Source: PALSA-660 sp963726435 (GTDB taxonomy: Bacteria; Actinomycetota; Coriobacteriia; Anaerosomatales; PALSA-660). From it: DNA of 64,000 bases. The notes under the pieces are model-generated. The model saw only the letters and a program-made list of their open reading frames with translations. It searched no databases and was not told the DNA's origin. The DNA lies in NCBI GenBank assembly GCA_963726435.1, contig CAVSCJ010000007.1, forward strand, positions 129,489 through 193,488, given 5' to 3'. Both the position numbers and the translations under genes were made by a program. Below are positions 53,071 through 60,132 of the stretch, one piece after another (within the stretch, counting starts at the first letter, position 1; each line of letters starts with the position of its first letter).

Positions 53071-53703
53071 ATGGCTGTTGTGTTCATCAGCGGGTCAAGA
53101 ACGATTCCGTACCTGCCAGCAGAGGTCCAGGCAAGAGTCGACAACATGATCGACAACGGGCTGCACATCGTTGTCGGAGACTCAGAGCGAGGCGTGGACA
53201 ATCTGATCGTGTCGTACCTCTACGATCGCGGCTACATCAACGTCTCCATCTACTCGGTCCACTCCAAGAGCAGAATTGGGCGGCTGCTGCCGGATTGGTC
53301 ATTCCAGCGGATTGCTCCCGACATCCTCGCTCGACAGGACAAGAACGGGAACACCACGAATCGTCGCGAGCTCGAAACGTACAAAGACAGGGCCATGTGC
53401 GATGTGTGCAACTTCGCTCTCGTGATATGGCAGGACACCTACACGAACCCTAGATTCGGGCAGACATCGGTCAGCGCAGGCAGTCTCAGGAATGCAGTCC
53501 AGCTCTTGCTCGCCGGGAAGCCTGTCACCATGTACCACAGGAGCGAAGGCGACATGCTTGAGGAGGACTTCACACATCGCGAATTCAGATCGATCTCCGC
53601 ATTGGAGGAGTTCGTGAAGAGTCTGGACGGCATCGTGCAGGCGAGGTTCTCGAAGATGCTGAAGGACGAGTCGAAAATGGAGCAGCAGCATTTGGACCTC
53701 TGA
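53071..53703 (+). CDS. SLOG/DprA-like Rossmann-fold protein
   Basis: A 210-residue protein. MAVVFISGSRTIPYLP, a GLHIVVGDSERGVDNLIVSY glycine/acid loop and VSAGSLRNAVQLLLAGKPVT are the features of SLOG-superfamily Rossmann domains (relatives of TIR-like and LOG proteins). SLOG proteins bind or cleave nucleotide derivatives and are frequent in bacterial conflict systems. It is coexpressed with the PRTase-like gene in one two-gene cassette ending at attC 7. Confidence 0.72.
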   Translation: MAVVFISGSRTIPYLPAEVQARVDNMIDNGLHIVVGDSERGVDNLIVSYLYDRGYINVSIYSVHSKSRIGRLLPDWSFQRIAPDILARQDKNGNTTNRRELETYKDRAMCDVCNFALVIWQDTYTNPRFGQTSVSAGSLRNAVQLLLAGKPVTMYHRSEGDMLEEDFTHREFRSISALEEFVKSLDGIVQARFSKMLKDESKMEQQHLDL

Positions 53704-53715
53704 TGTTGGGGCCCT

Positions 53716-53775
53716 GGCTAACAATGAGATCGAGCGGCCTCACTGCGTTCGCCGCTCATCTCAAACACGTTAGGT
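53716..53775 (+). repeat. attC site 7, short type
   Basis: GGCTAAC and GTTAGGT boxes with arms ATGAGATCGAGCGGC and GCCGCTCATCTCA and a short loop. 60 bp. Nearly the same hairpin occurs at 56016. Confidence 0.92.
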
Positions 53776-53849
53776 GCGACGTTCGCCCTGGCGTACACGA
53801 GGCTTGTGACAGGGTAGTATCCTTGTCGCAGCCCAGATGGAGGGAATGC

Positions 53850-54062
53850 ATGTCGGTTTCACTGCTGATTGAACTGGAGCAGGAGAATGACGGCCGCTGG
53901 ATTGCGGAGGTCGCCGATCTTCCTGGCGTCTTGGCATACGGCTCGACTCACGACGAAGCCATCGCACACGTTCAGGCACTCGCCCTCAGAGTGATCGCTG
54001 ACCGCCTTGAGAACGAAGAGGCCGGGCGCGAGTATCTCAGCATCTCCTTCAACGCCGCGTGA
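53850..54062 (+). CDS. hicB: HicB-type antitoxin
   Basis: A 70-residue protein of the short HicB type: VSLLIELEQENDGRWIAEVA, DLPGVLAYGSTHDEAIAHVQ, an Ala-rich helix, and a beta end. No separate DNA-binding domain is present. ATG 53850 has an AGAGGGA-like GGAGGG site. A TAGTAT -10-like element is 36 bases upstream. The stop overlaps the toxin start (GTGA). Confidence 0.9.
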   Translation: MSVSLLIELEQENDGRWIAEVADLPGVLAYGSTHDEAIAHVQALALRVIADRLENEEAGREYLSISFNAA

Positions 54063-54271
54063 GTGACTGGCCAAGCAGCAGCGCGAAGAAGGTTCTCGCC
54101 GCACTGCTCCGAATCGGATGGACGGTCAAACGCCAGACAGGTTCCCATCGCGTCCTTAGCCGCCCCGGTTGGTCCGACTTTGTCTTCGCATTCCACGATC
54201 GGGAACCGATCGGCCCGCGGATGCTCGCCCGAATCGCAAAACACACTGGCCTCACACCAGACGACTTGTAG
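54059..54271 (+). CDS. hicA: HicA-type mRNA interferase toxin
   Basis: A 70-residue double-stranded-RNA-binding-like fold. SSAKKVLAALLRIGWTVKRQ precedes the key active-site His in TGSHRVLSRPG, and HDREPIGPRMLARIAKHTGL ends it. It is coupled to hicB by GTGA overlap. The order antitoxin-toxin is the reverse of classical hicAB but common in arrays. Confidence 0.92.
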   Translation: MSDWPSSSAKKVLAALLRIGWTVKRQTGSHRVLSRPGWSDFVFAFHDREPIGPRMLARIAKHTGLTPDDL

Positions 54272-54285
54272 CAGGCCTTGCGCGC

Positions 54286-54386
54286 ACCTAACCAGCGCGT
54301 CAAGTCGGACGGCGCGCCCTGGGAGCTAGAATCGAAGGGCCGGGCGGCGAAAAGCGCGCCGCCGCTTACGCGCAACACCGTTAGCC
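54286..54386 (+). repeat. attC site 8, long type
   Basis: ACCTAAC and GTTAGCC boxes, outer arms GCGCGT/ACGCGC, inner arms GGCGCGC/GCGCGCC. 101 bp. The core (AAGTCGGACGGC through GAATCGAAGGGCCGGGCGG) is shared with the sites at 54921, 56242 and 58513. Confidence 0.93.
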
Positions 54387-54420
54387 AGACAGGGGACTGC
54401 GAGCGAGGGAGGAGAACGAA

Positions 54421-54813
54421 GTGTCACTGCAATCATGTCGTGAATGCGGGAAGGACGTTTCCACGGAGGCGGCAGCGTGTCCGTACTGCGGGGCTGCAGC
54501 ACCGACGCGGGAGAAGTCCGGCGACTGGGTACCATGTCCCAACTGCGGCAGCTCGAATACACGCAGGATCGGGCCCGGCATCATGGGTTTCGCGTCGCTG
54601 GTGATGGGCAGTTGTCTGCTGTGGATTCCCGTCGTGGGTTGGGTCCTCGGACCAATCATGATTCTGGTGGCCGTAGCGTTCTGGGTTTCCGCTCTGATTC
54701 CGCGAGGCAAGATCTCGTTCCAATGCCAATCGTGCAAGAAGTGGTTCACTGTGCCCAAAGCTGACTTGATCAAGCCCTCGCAGGAAGCCTCCGCGATTGA
54801 CGCGGGGGACTGA
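54421..54813 (+). CDS. Zinc-ribbon membrane protein
   Basis: A 130-residue protein from GTG 54421 (site GGGAGGAGAAC). The N-terminus has paired CxxC motifs (CRECG, CPYCG), then CPNCGSSNTRR. Two helices follow (about residues 58-95, FASLVMGSCLLWIPVVGWVL and MILVAVAFWVSALI), then a last CQSCKKWFTVP knuckle. It probably sits in the membrane with metal ribbons in the cytoplasm. Function is unknown. Confidence 0.78.
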   Translation: MSLQSCRECGKDVSTEAAACPYCGAAAPTREKSGDWVPCPNCGSSNTRRIGPGIMGFASLVMGSCLLWIPVVGWVLGPIMILVAVAFWVSALIPRGKISFQCQSCKKWFTVPKADLIKPSQEASAIDAGD

Positions 54814-54920
54814 CGGACGTCTCATCTCTCGCGCTGCCAAGCGGTGCCCCGGGCTCCCCGGCCGCTTAGCGAGACGATATGGGAACGCCAGATTGGGCGA
54901 ACATCGGCTCAGCCGCTGCT

Positions 54921-55021
54921 GGCTAACAACGGCGTCAAGTCGGACGGCGCGCCCTGAGAGCTAGAATCGAAGGGCCGGGCGGCGAAAGGCGCGCCGCCGC
55001 TTACGCCGAACACCGTTAGCA
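54921..55021 (+). repeat. attC site 9, long type
   Basis: GGCTAAC and GTTAGCA boxes, outer arms CGGCGT/ACGCCG. 101 bp, nearly identical in its core to the site at 54286. Confidence 0.93.
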
Positions 55022-55143
55022 CCACCCTCGCAATTCCGGCTCGCTCGCATGTGGGGTGCTGACCTCGCGATTCAGGCTCGGCGACTCATGTGCTTCATGT
55101 ATCATTCGCGTGGCCGCAAGTGACCTGCTACGGAAGGACTTCG

Positions 55144-55353
55144 ATGAACACGGCAAACCCCAACGGACGCGAGCTTTGGCAAATGATGCTCGAGACCGAT
55201 CCCGGCCTCACCGATGGTGATTCGCGCACGTACTGGAAGATGAACGCGGCGATCCAGGCGGTCGCAAGCAGCATCGACGCGTCGTCGGACGCGGTGCGCG
55301 AGGTCCTCGGCAACTACGATCCAGCAACCGATGAACTGGATCCTGGTGAGTAG
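55144..55353 (+). CDS. Small acidic protein
   Basis: A 69-residue protein. ATG 55144 has GGAAGGAC 5-6 bases upstream. It is helical and acidic (GRELWQMMLETDPGLTDGDS, AIQAVASSIDASSDAVREVL, ending ATDELDPGE). No family is recognised. Size and position fit a typical small cassette protein. It shares its cassette with the lipoprotein gene that follows. Confidence 0.6.
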   Translation: MNTANPNGRELWQMMLETDPGLTDGDSRTYWKMNAAIQAVASSIDASSDAVREVLGNYDPATDELDPGE

Positions 55354-55438
55354 ACTGCGCGAACGCGTACGGCCGGTTCTTGGCAGTCCGTGCCCGGCCA
55401 TCAGCGGAAATGCCATCTGCGCCTGAGGAGCGGACAAA

Positions 55439-56008
55439 TTGATCCTACGAACCCTGCTCATCGCCTCTGTGTTGTGCCTCGTTCTCGTGACCGGTTGCGC
55501 AGGCAGCAGAAGCCAATCGGCTGAACAACCTGTCACGAGCCAGGCGGCTCCAGCCGCCGCCGCGCCAGATCCCCTGGCGCCCATTTCTGCCTACATGGCG
55601 GACGCAAACAGGCTCATCAAGGAGCAGGAGAAGGCGATAGGCGATTGCACCCGCCTCTTGCTCAAGTACGAGCAACTCTCTTCCTACGACAAAGAGTCGC
55701 TTCACTTCGCGCTGAACGAGGTTGATTCTGCGACTTCCTCATACGCGTCTCTGGCGCCTCCATCCTCTCTTGCCAAGGTGCATGGTCTAAACAGGCAGGC
55801 GATGGCCCAACTGGGAATCGCCCTGCGAAGTTACAACCTCTACTTAGCCAGCAATCGCGTCATGCCTAGCGACATGAAGGCGGCGGAATCCAACTTCGCC
55901 GGCGCTGCCCTCTATCGCGACAAGGCGAACGAGGAGCTGCAGCGCGTCAGCAGCGACCTCGGGATTCAGCTCCGACCTTTCGCGGTGATTGACGTTGGTC
56001 AGTTCTAG
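55439..56008 (+). CDS. Small helical lipoprotein
   Basis: A 189-residue protein from TTG 55439. A lipobox LVTGC (Cys about 20) follows a clean signal. An Ala/Pro/Ser spacer leads to a helical domain (about 50-175: ANRLIKEQEKAIGDCTRLLL, LRSYNLYLASNRVMPSDMKA). It is anchored on the outer face of the membrane. No family is recognised. attC 10 starts 8 bases after the stop. Confidence 0.72.
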   Translation: MILRTLLIASVLCLVLVTGCAGSRSQSAEQPVTSQAAPAAAAPDPLAPISAYMADANRLIKEQEKAIGDCTRLLLKYEQLSSYDKESLHFALNEVDSATSSYASLAPPSSLAKVHGLNRQAMAQLGIALRSYNLYLASNRVMPSDMKAAESNFAGAALYRDKANEELQRVSSDLGIQLRPFAVIDVGQF

Positions 56009-56015
56009 AGGGGTG

Positions 56016-56075
56016 TGCTAACCAAGAGATCGAGCGGACTCACTTCGTTCGCCGCTCATCTCTAAACCGTTAGGT
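56016..56075 (+). repeat. attC site 10, short type
   Basis: TGCTAAC and GTTAGGT boxes, arms AGAGATCGAGCGGAC and GCCGCTCATCTCT. 60 bp; sister of the site at 53716. Confidence 0.92.
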
Positions 56076-56241
56076 GAGAGCTTACACGCGGTCTTGCGCG
56101 TATCAGGAGATACGCGCCTGAACGGTTCATCGGCGGTCTGACAACAGGGTGTAGAGGGAAGGGCAGGCCGGTCCTCTCCCGGGGTCCGATCCACTCGATT
56201 TCGCGCACCTGAGCAGGGCTGACGCACAGTCCCGTGGCCTC
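56076..56241 (+). other. Mini-cassette without a + strand gene
   Basis: The 166 bases between attC 10 and attC 11 hold no + strand frame of useful length. The minus strand is open over 56062-56259 (65 codons, PAQVREIEWIGPRERTGLPF), but that frame runs into both attC sites and has no ribosome site. It is either a non-coding cassette or a decayed one. Confidence 0.6.
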
Positions 56242-56340
56242 ACCTAACAATCGCGTCAAGTCGGACGGCGCGCCTGAAGTCTAGAATCGAAGAGCCGGGC
56301 GGCGAAAGTCGCGCCGCCACTTACGCGAAAGACGTTAGGC
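56242..56340 (+). repeat. attC site 11, long type
   Basis: ACCTAAC and GTTAGGC boxes with outer arms TCGCGT/ACGCGA. 99 bp with the long-type core. Confidence 0.92.
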
Positions 56341-56364
56341 GGAACGCTACCAAGAGGGGGCTAC

Positions 56365-56700
56365 ATGGCAGGACAATTCCTTCCCATCATCAAGGCAGTC
56401 GCACCATATCTGACGCAGATTGCCTCCACAGCGATTCCTGCCTTCACCTCGAAACCCGCAGCAATCGCGAAGGAAGACCCCGTCATCGCCAAGCAGATCG
56501 AGGAACTGCAGACAGCCGCGACCCAGAACGCGGAGTCCGTTCGGGTTCTGGCCGAGAACCTTCAGCAAGCCATACAAGGCATCGAGACAGCAGCACAGGA
56601 GGCGAACAGGCGGGCCGCTACCCTCAGAGCGATGCTCTTCATCGCACTCGGCCTCTCAGGACTGTCTCTGCTGCTCAGCGTCTATCTGCTCGCCATGTGA
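56365..56700 (+). CDS. Coiled-coil protein with C-terminal membrane anchor
   Basis: A 111-residue protein. ATG 56365 has GAGGGGGC upstream. The first 35 residues are mildly hydrophobic (FLPIIKAVAPYLTQIASTAI), then a heptad-rich helix runs from about 45 to 85 (KQIEELQTAATQNAESVRVL), then a single membrane helix at the end (LRAMLFIALGLSGLSLLLSV). Proteins of this build recur in integron cassettes; function is unknown. Confidence 0.7.
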   Translation: MAGQFLPIIKAVAPYLTQIASTAIPAFTSKPAAIAKEDPVIAKQIEELQTAATQNAESVRVLAENLQQAIQGIETAAQEANRRAATLRAMLFIALGLSGLSLLLSVYLLAM

Positions 56701-56818
56701 TGCCCAAGAACTTGCTAAGTCTTGTAGGGTCGGAGAGTGCGACTACGGTCTGCCCGCGCGTAGACGGCGCGCGCTCTCGAGCTTTCGCCAGATGATTTAC
56801 TCTAGCGAGCCGTTGTCC

Positions 56819-56919
56819 GCCTAACAAGCACTTCGACCCGAAGACCTCGGCAAGTAAGCTTGCGCTTCCTCCGAGGCTCTGCGAGCCTCGGTCTCGGGTC
56901 AAGTGCAACACCGTTCGAT
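56819..56919 (+). repeat. attC site 12, degenerate right box
   Basis: GCCTAAC (56819-56825) and GTTCGAT (56913-56919). The arms AAGCACTTCGACCCG and CGGGTCAAGTGC pair with one bulge, and CCTCGG/CCGAGG pair inside. 101 bp. The right box is a poor match to GTTRRRY. Confidence 0.85.
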
Positions 56920-56932
56920 GGAACTTGAGACA

Positions 56933-57721
56933 ATGGACGACAGCAGTGCCTATCGATCCGTCGAGCTCGCCGCACTCTACGATGCCGTGTACGCAAACTG
57001 GGGTGACATCGCCTTCTGGCAAGTGATGGTTGCGGACGTGCAAGACGGTCCGCTCCTCGAGCTGGGCTGCGGAACCGGCCGCGTCCTATTACCCCTCGCG
57101 CGAGCTGGCCACAGGGTCACCGGTCTCGATCTCGGGACGCACATGCTTGCGCGCTGCCGCGCCAAGCTTCTAGCAGAACAGCCTGGTGTACGCGAGAGGG
57201 TGATGCTGCTCGAAGCAGACATGACGTTGTTCGACCTCGATTGCCGTTTTGCCAGCATCTACTGCTCATGCGGCACGTTCCACCACCTCAGCACGAAGGA
57301 GCAGCAGCTGGCGTGTCTCGAACGGTGCAGGCACCATATGCTGCCGCGTGGAACGCTGGTTCTCGATCTCTTCAATCCCGTTCCCGCGCGCAGCAGGGTC
57401 AGCGGCGACGAGCCAGCCAGCGGCGGCGCTGAGGTGGTCGACTGGACCGATGGTCGGCGTGTCCGCAGCACAGCGACTGTGTTTGACTGCGGGGGACCAC
57501 AACAGTGGAACGACTGCGAGGTGATCTACGAGATTCTCGAGGCAGACGGCACCGCGAGTCAGGTCATTGAGACGTTTCCAATGCGCTTCGTGTTCCGGCA
57601 AGAACTCGAGCATCTCCTGGCCCGCTGCGGCTTCCACATCGTCGCCCTGTATGGCGACCATGATCGATCGGAGTACACCGACGAGTCACCCGGCATGATC
57701 GTCGTTGCCACGCCTGACTAG
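56933..57721 (+). CDS. SAM-dependent methyltransferase
   Basis: A protein of about 262 residues. PLLELGCGTGRVLLPLARAG is motif I and VTGLDLGTHMLARCRAKLLA motif II. SIYCSCGTFHHLSTKEQQLA and LPRGTLVLDLFNPVPARSR follow as in methyltransf_25. ATG 56918 overlaps the attC right box, so ATG 56933 was chosen. The substrate is unknown. Confidence 0.87.
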   Translation: MDDSSAYRSVELAALYDAVYANWGDIAFWQVMVADVQDGPLLELGCGTGRVLLPLARAGHRVTGLDLGTHMLARCRAKLLAEQPGVRERVMLLEADMTLFDLDCRFASIYCSCGTFHHLSTKEQQLACLERCRHHMLPRGTLVLDLFNPVPARSRVSGDEPASGGAEVVDWTDGRRVRSTATVFDCGGPQQWNDCEVIYEILEADGTASQVIETFPMRFVFRQELEHLLARCGFHIVALYGDHDRSEYTDESPGMIVVATPD

Positions 57722-57787
57722 CCATCGGGGCTCGCCCAAGGGCAGAACGTCGCTCGTGCAACGGGGAGGTTGGAATGGACCGCGTCC

Positions 57788-57875
57788 ATCGAACAAGGGC
57801 GTCAAGCAGACGCGCACAGACCGCGCGTAGAATGCAGCGCGGCGGGCGCGCTGCTTACGCCCAACCACGTTAGGC
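57788..57875 (+). repeat. attC site 13
   Basis: ATCGAAC and GTTAGGC boxes, arms GGGCGTCAAGCAG and CTGCTTACGCCC, with GCGCG/CGCGC inside. 88 bp. Confidence 0.9.
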
Positions 57876-57959
57876 AGAAAAGGGTGGGGCGGAGTGGTCG
57901 GCGCGTCTAGGGTGTTCGCGTCAGTCGGCCTCGTCGCCTGAGTGTGAGAGCGGGCATCC

Positions 57960-58496
57960 GTGAAGTACGTCGCGCTGCTGCGTGGGATCAATGTCGGCAA
58001 GGGTGCTCGCGTGCCCATGAAGGCCCTGAAGGCTCTTCTCGAGGGGCTCGGGCTCAGCGACGTCACCACCTATCTGAACTCGGGCAATGCGATATTCAGT
58101 TCATCTCTGAGCGTCCTCGACCTGACGCGTCAGCTCGAGGACGAGCTTGAGCGGGCGTTCGGCGAGAAGATCCCGACTTTGGTCAAGACGTCAACGGAGG
58201 TCATCGCGATCGCGGAGTCGATACCGAGCGAGTGGGGAAGCGGCGAGGATGAACAGACCTATGTCGCGTACCTGTTCAATGACGTCGACCAGCCGGGTCT
58301 AGTTCCGGAGCTGCCGGTCAAGATGGAGTTCATGTCCATTTTCTACACACCTGGGGCAATCGTCTGGAACATCAAGCGAGAGAACTACAATCGCAGCCAC
58401 ATCACCAAGATCGTGGAACACAGCTCCTACGCTCGGATGACCACAAGGAACGTCAACACGGCGAGGAAGCTTGCTGCGCTTTGTGCTGAGTCCTGA
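57960..58496 (+). CDS. DUF1697-family protein
   Basis: A 178-residue protein from GTG 57960. KYVALLRGINVGKGARVPMK, YLNSGNAIFSSSLS and the late KIVEHSSYARMTTRNVNT are the DUF1697 signatures. The family is common in cassettes and genomes but has no known function. The stop is 16 bases before attC 14. Confidence 0.92.
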   Translation: MKYVALLRGINVGKGARVPMKALKALLEGLGLSDVTTYLNSGNAIFSSSLSVLDLTRQLEDELERAFGEKIPTLVKTSTEVIAIAESIPSEWGSGEDEQTYVAYLFNDVDQPGLVPELPVKMEFMSIFYTPGAIVWNIKRENYNRSHITKIVEHSSYARMTTRNVNTARKLAALCAES

Positions 58497-58512
58497 CCGC
58501 GACGCCGCTGCC

Positions 58513-58610
58513 CAGCAACGGCGTCAAGTCGGACGGCACGCCGTTCAAGATAGAATCGAAGGGCCGGGCGACGAAGGGCGCGCCGCCGCTTACGCCGAAC
58601 AACGTTAGAC
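58513..58610 (+). repeat. attC site 14, long type
   Basis: CAGCAAC and GTTAGAC boxes with outer arms CGGCGT/ACGCCG. 98 bp, long-type core with a few changes. It is the last attC seen in the window. Confidence 0.92.
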
Positions 58611-58701
58611 AGACGCGGCGTCGGTGTCCCGGTGACCAAGTCAGTGGCTCCGCCGTCTTCTCTGTGTATGCTTGAGGCATCCGTATCGCGGAGGGGGCGA
58701 C

Positions 58702-59404
58702 ATGGAACGGCCAGCACCTGGACTGAGAGAACGTGTTTGGGACCTTCTTGAGGTCACCGAAGACAGGGAGACCGGCAAGGTCAACTGGGACTGGGTCGAC
58801 GTCTTCCTTCTGGTTCTTATCCTGGCGAGCGTCGTGGTGGTCATCCTCGAGACGGTTGAGAGCCTGGTCCGCCAGTACGCCGGCTTCTTCTTGGTGTTCG
58901 ACATCTTCACCGTCGCGGTCTTCACAGTGGAGTACATCGTCCGGATCTGGGCGTGCACGGCAGATCCCAGGTACGAGGAGCCCTTCCGCGGGAGACTCCG
59001 GTACGCGACCAGCTTCTATGGAGTGATCGACCTACTCGCGGTGCTGCCCTTCTACGCGGCCCTTGTTCTCCCCGTCACCCTGCTCGATCTCCGCTTTCTC
59101 AGAATCCTTCGCTTGATGCGATTCGCTCGCGTGTTGAAGATCGGCCGCTATTCGGAGTCGTTGGACCGCCTGAAGGACGTCTTCAGCTCGAAGAAGTCGG
59201 ACCTGGGGGTCGCGTTTGTCGGCGTGCTCGTCGTCTTGGTGTTCGCATCGAGCGTCATGTACCACGTGGAGAACGCGGCCCAGCCCGATTCGTTCTCCAG
59301 CATTCCCGCTTCCATGTGGTGGGGGATATCGGCATTGACCACCGTCGGCTACGGCGACATCCAGCCAATCACCCCGTTCGGTAAGGTGCTGGGAGGCCTC
59401 ATTC
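58702..59404 (+). CDS. Voltage-gated-type potassium channel, 3' end lost at junction
   Basis: Six-helix channel subunit. The S4 region is LRFLRILRLMRFARVLKIGR with regularly spaced Arg. The selectivity filter is TTVGYGD in the pore loop (SMWWGISALTTVGYGDIQPI). ATG 58702 has GGAGGGGGCGAC upstream. After GKVLGGLI at about 59404 the expected last helix is replaced by unrelated sequence. It follows attC 14, so it is probably a cassette gene. Confidence 0.87.
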
Positions 59405-59412
59405 AGCTAAAG
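59395..59412. other. Probable chimeric junction
   Basis: Upstream is GC-rich with cassette-type genes. Downstream, GC drops to under half, AT-rich promoters appear, and genes change to Anaerolineae-like types. The break is in mid-gene on both sides: a channel without its last helix and a STAS-like protein without its start. Confidence 0.8.
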
Positions 59413-59574
59413 TATCATCTGCCCATGAACGATGAAAAGATTAAGAAAATCGCGTTGCTTGGCGTCAGCGGGCTCAAAAGGGTCATTGTCGATAGCATCG
59501 GCCAGGAGATGAGCGAATCCAAGCAAGAGATGTTCTCCTCGGCCGATGAAGCCAAAGAGTGGCTGGTGTCATAA
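59405..59574 (+). pseudogene. C-terminal fragment of a SpoIIAA/STAS-like protein
   Basis: About 56 codons in frame with the channel: MNDEKIKKIALLGVSGLKRV then SADEAKEWLVS. This is the end of SpoIIAA-like (STAS/SEC14-fold) proteins. Its start lies on the other, missing side of the junction. It is not a channel domain. Confidence 0.65.
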
Positions 59575-59620
59575 ATGGCGATTTTCACAAATTATCAAAA
59601 ATAGGGTATTATTAGTGGTA

Positions 59621-59638
59621 TTGAGATACATATCTCAA
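59621..59638. promoter_or_regulatory. Palindrome before small-protein gene
   Basis: TTGAGATA-CA-TATCTCAA is a perfect inverted repeat 21 bases before the ATG at 59660. The preceding GGGTATTAT is a fair -10. It is probably an operator. Confidence 0.6.
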
Positions 59639-59659
59639 TCAAACTGAAAGGGAGGAACA

Positions 59660-59852
59660 ATGGCTTTCAAGTATAAGAATTCGAAAGGCGTCACCTATAT
59701 TCTGCACGGCAAAGACCGTGTCACATCTACTGGCAAGAAAGCAACCCTGTACTTTTTCTCGAAAGAGGAAAAGGAAGGTGCGTTGGATGCAGGTGCCTTG
59801 CTACCAAGTTGCTGAAACCGCCAACGGCTTGTTAGTCTTAAAGAAGAAATAA
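59660..59852 (+). CDS. Small basic protein (frameshifted)
   Basis: MAFKYKNSKGVTYILHGKDR, VTSTGKKATLYFFSKEEKEG is a conserved small-protein type I associate with Chloroflexota. In the given frame it stops at 59815. With a one-base change at about 59790 it continues YQVAETANGLLVLKKK to the TAA at 59850-59852, the natural end. GGGAGGAAC is the ribosome site. Function is unknown. Confidence 0.7.
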
Positions 59853-59862
59853 ATATGTGTTA

Positions 59863-59905
59863 GCTACGGGCTTGCCTGGACGTTCTTTCCAGGCAGACCC
59901 GTAGC
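59863..59905 (+). terminator. Hairpin terminator
   Basis: GCTACGGG pairs with CCCGTAGC and, inside, TGCCTGGA with TCCAGGCA around a short loop; GTTTCAAAA follows. It ends the small-protein gene. Confidence 0.8.
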
Positions 59906-60132
59906 GTTTCAAAATGGACCTCGCAGGGTGAATATTCGGAAGTAAAAATGAGGTCCAGCCCTTTTTTGATACTTTAGTTATTTTTGTATCTCCCCCCCTT
60001 TTATGTTATTTTGTAATTACTCAGCCCTACCAGGCTGGAAGTATGAATTGCTCCCTTCGGACCCTACAGGGCCCTTCGGGAGCATAATGAGGGGATCTGC
60101 GAGTTTTTTTTCAGGCGGGCGAAGCCCGCGAT
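59906..60132. other. AT-rich intergenic region
   Basis: No gene is seen. It holds a T-rich stretch (59965-60015) and a short element TACAGGGCCCTTCGGG at about 60065-60080 that recurs at about 60911-60926, and a self-complementary GCGGGCGAAGCCCGC at 60115-60129. Confidence 0.6.

Larger units (their letters stand above)
39852..58610 (+). mobile_element. Integron cassette array lacking a visible integrase (CALIN)
   Basis: Thirteen attC sites with matching arms lie between 41391 and 58610, with a degenerate left half at 39852 and an IS-split pair of halves at 50904 and 52265. Each has a left box near (G/A)CCTAAC, a right box near GTTAGGC 45-100 bases later, and complementary arms between them. 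Genes are almost all + strand, short, unrelated to each other, and end just before or inside the next attC. No tyrosine recombinase gene is found in any frame. The right end may continue beyond the false junction at 59.4 kb. Confidence 0.93.

Noticed and set aside
56062..56259. Minus-strand 65-codon gene in the mini-cassette
   Set aside because: It runs into both attC sites, has no ribosome site, and no recognised family. It is noted only as a possibility.
41391..58610. CRISPR array as an explanation for the repeats
   Set aside because: The repeats are 60-104 bases, palindromic, differ between copies, and are separated by whole genes. No cas genes are present.
58702..59574. K+ channel with a novel cytoplasmic C-terminal domain
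   Set aside because: The tail is the end of a STAS-like protein in DNA of different composition, and the channel's last helix is missing. A chimeric join explains it better.
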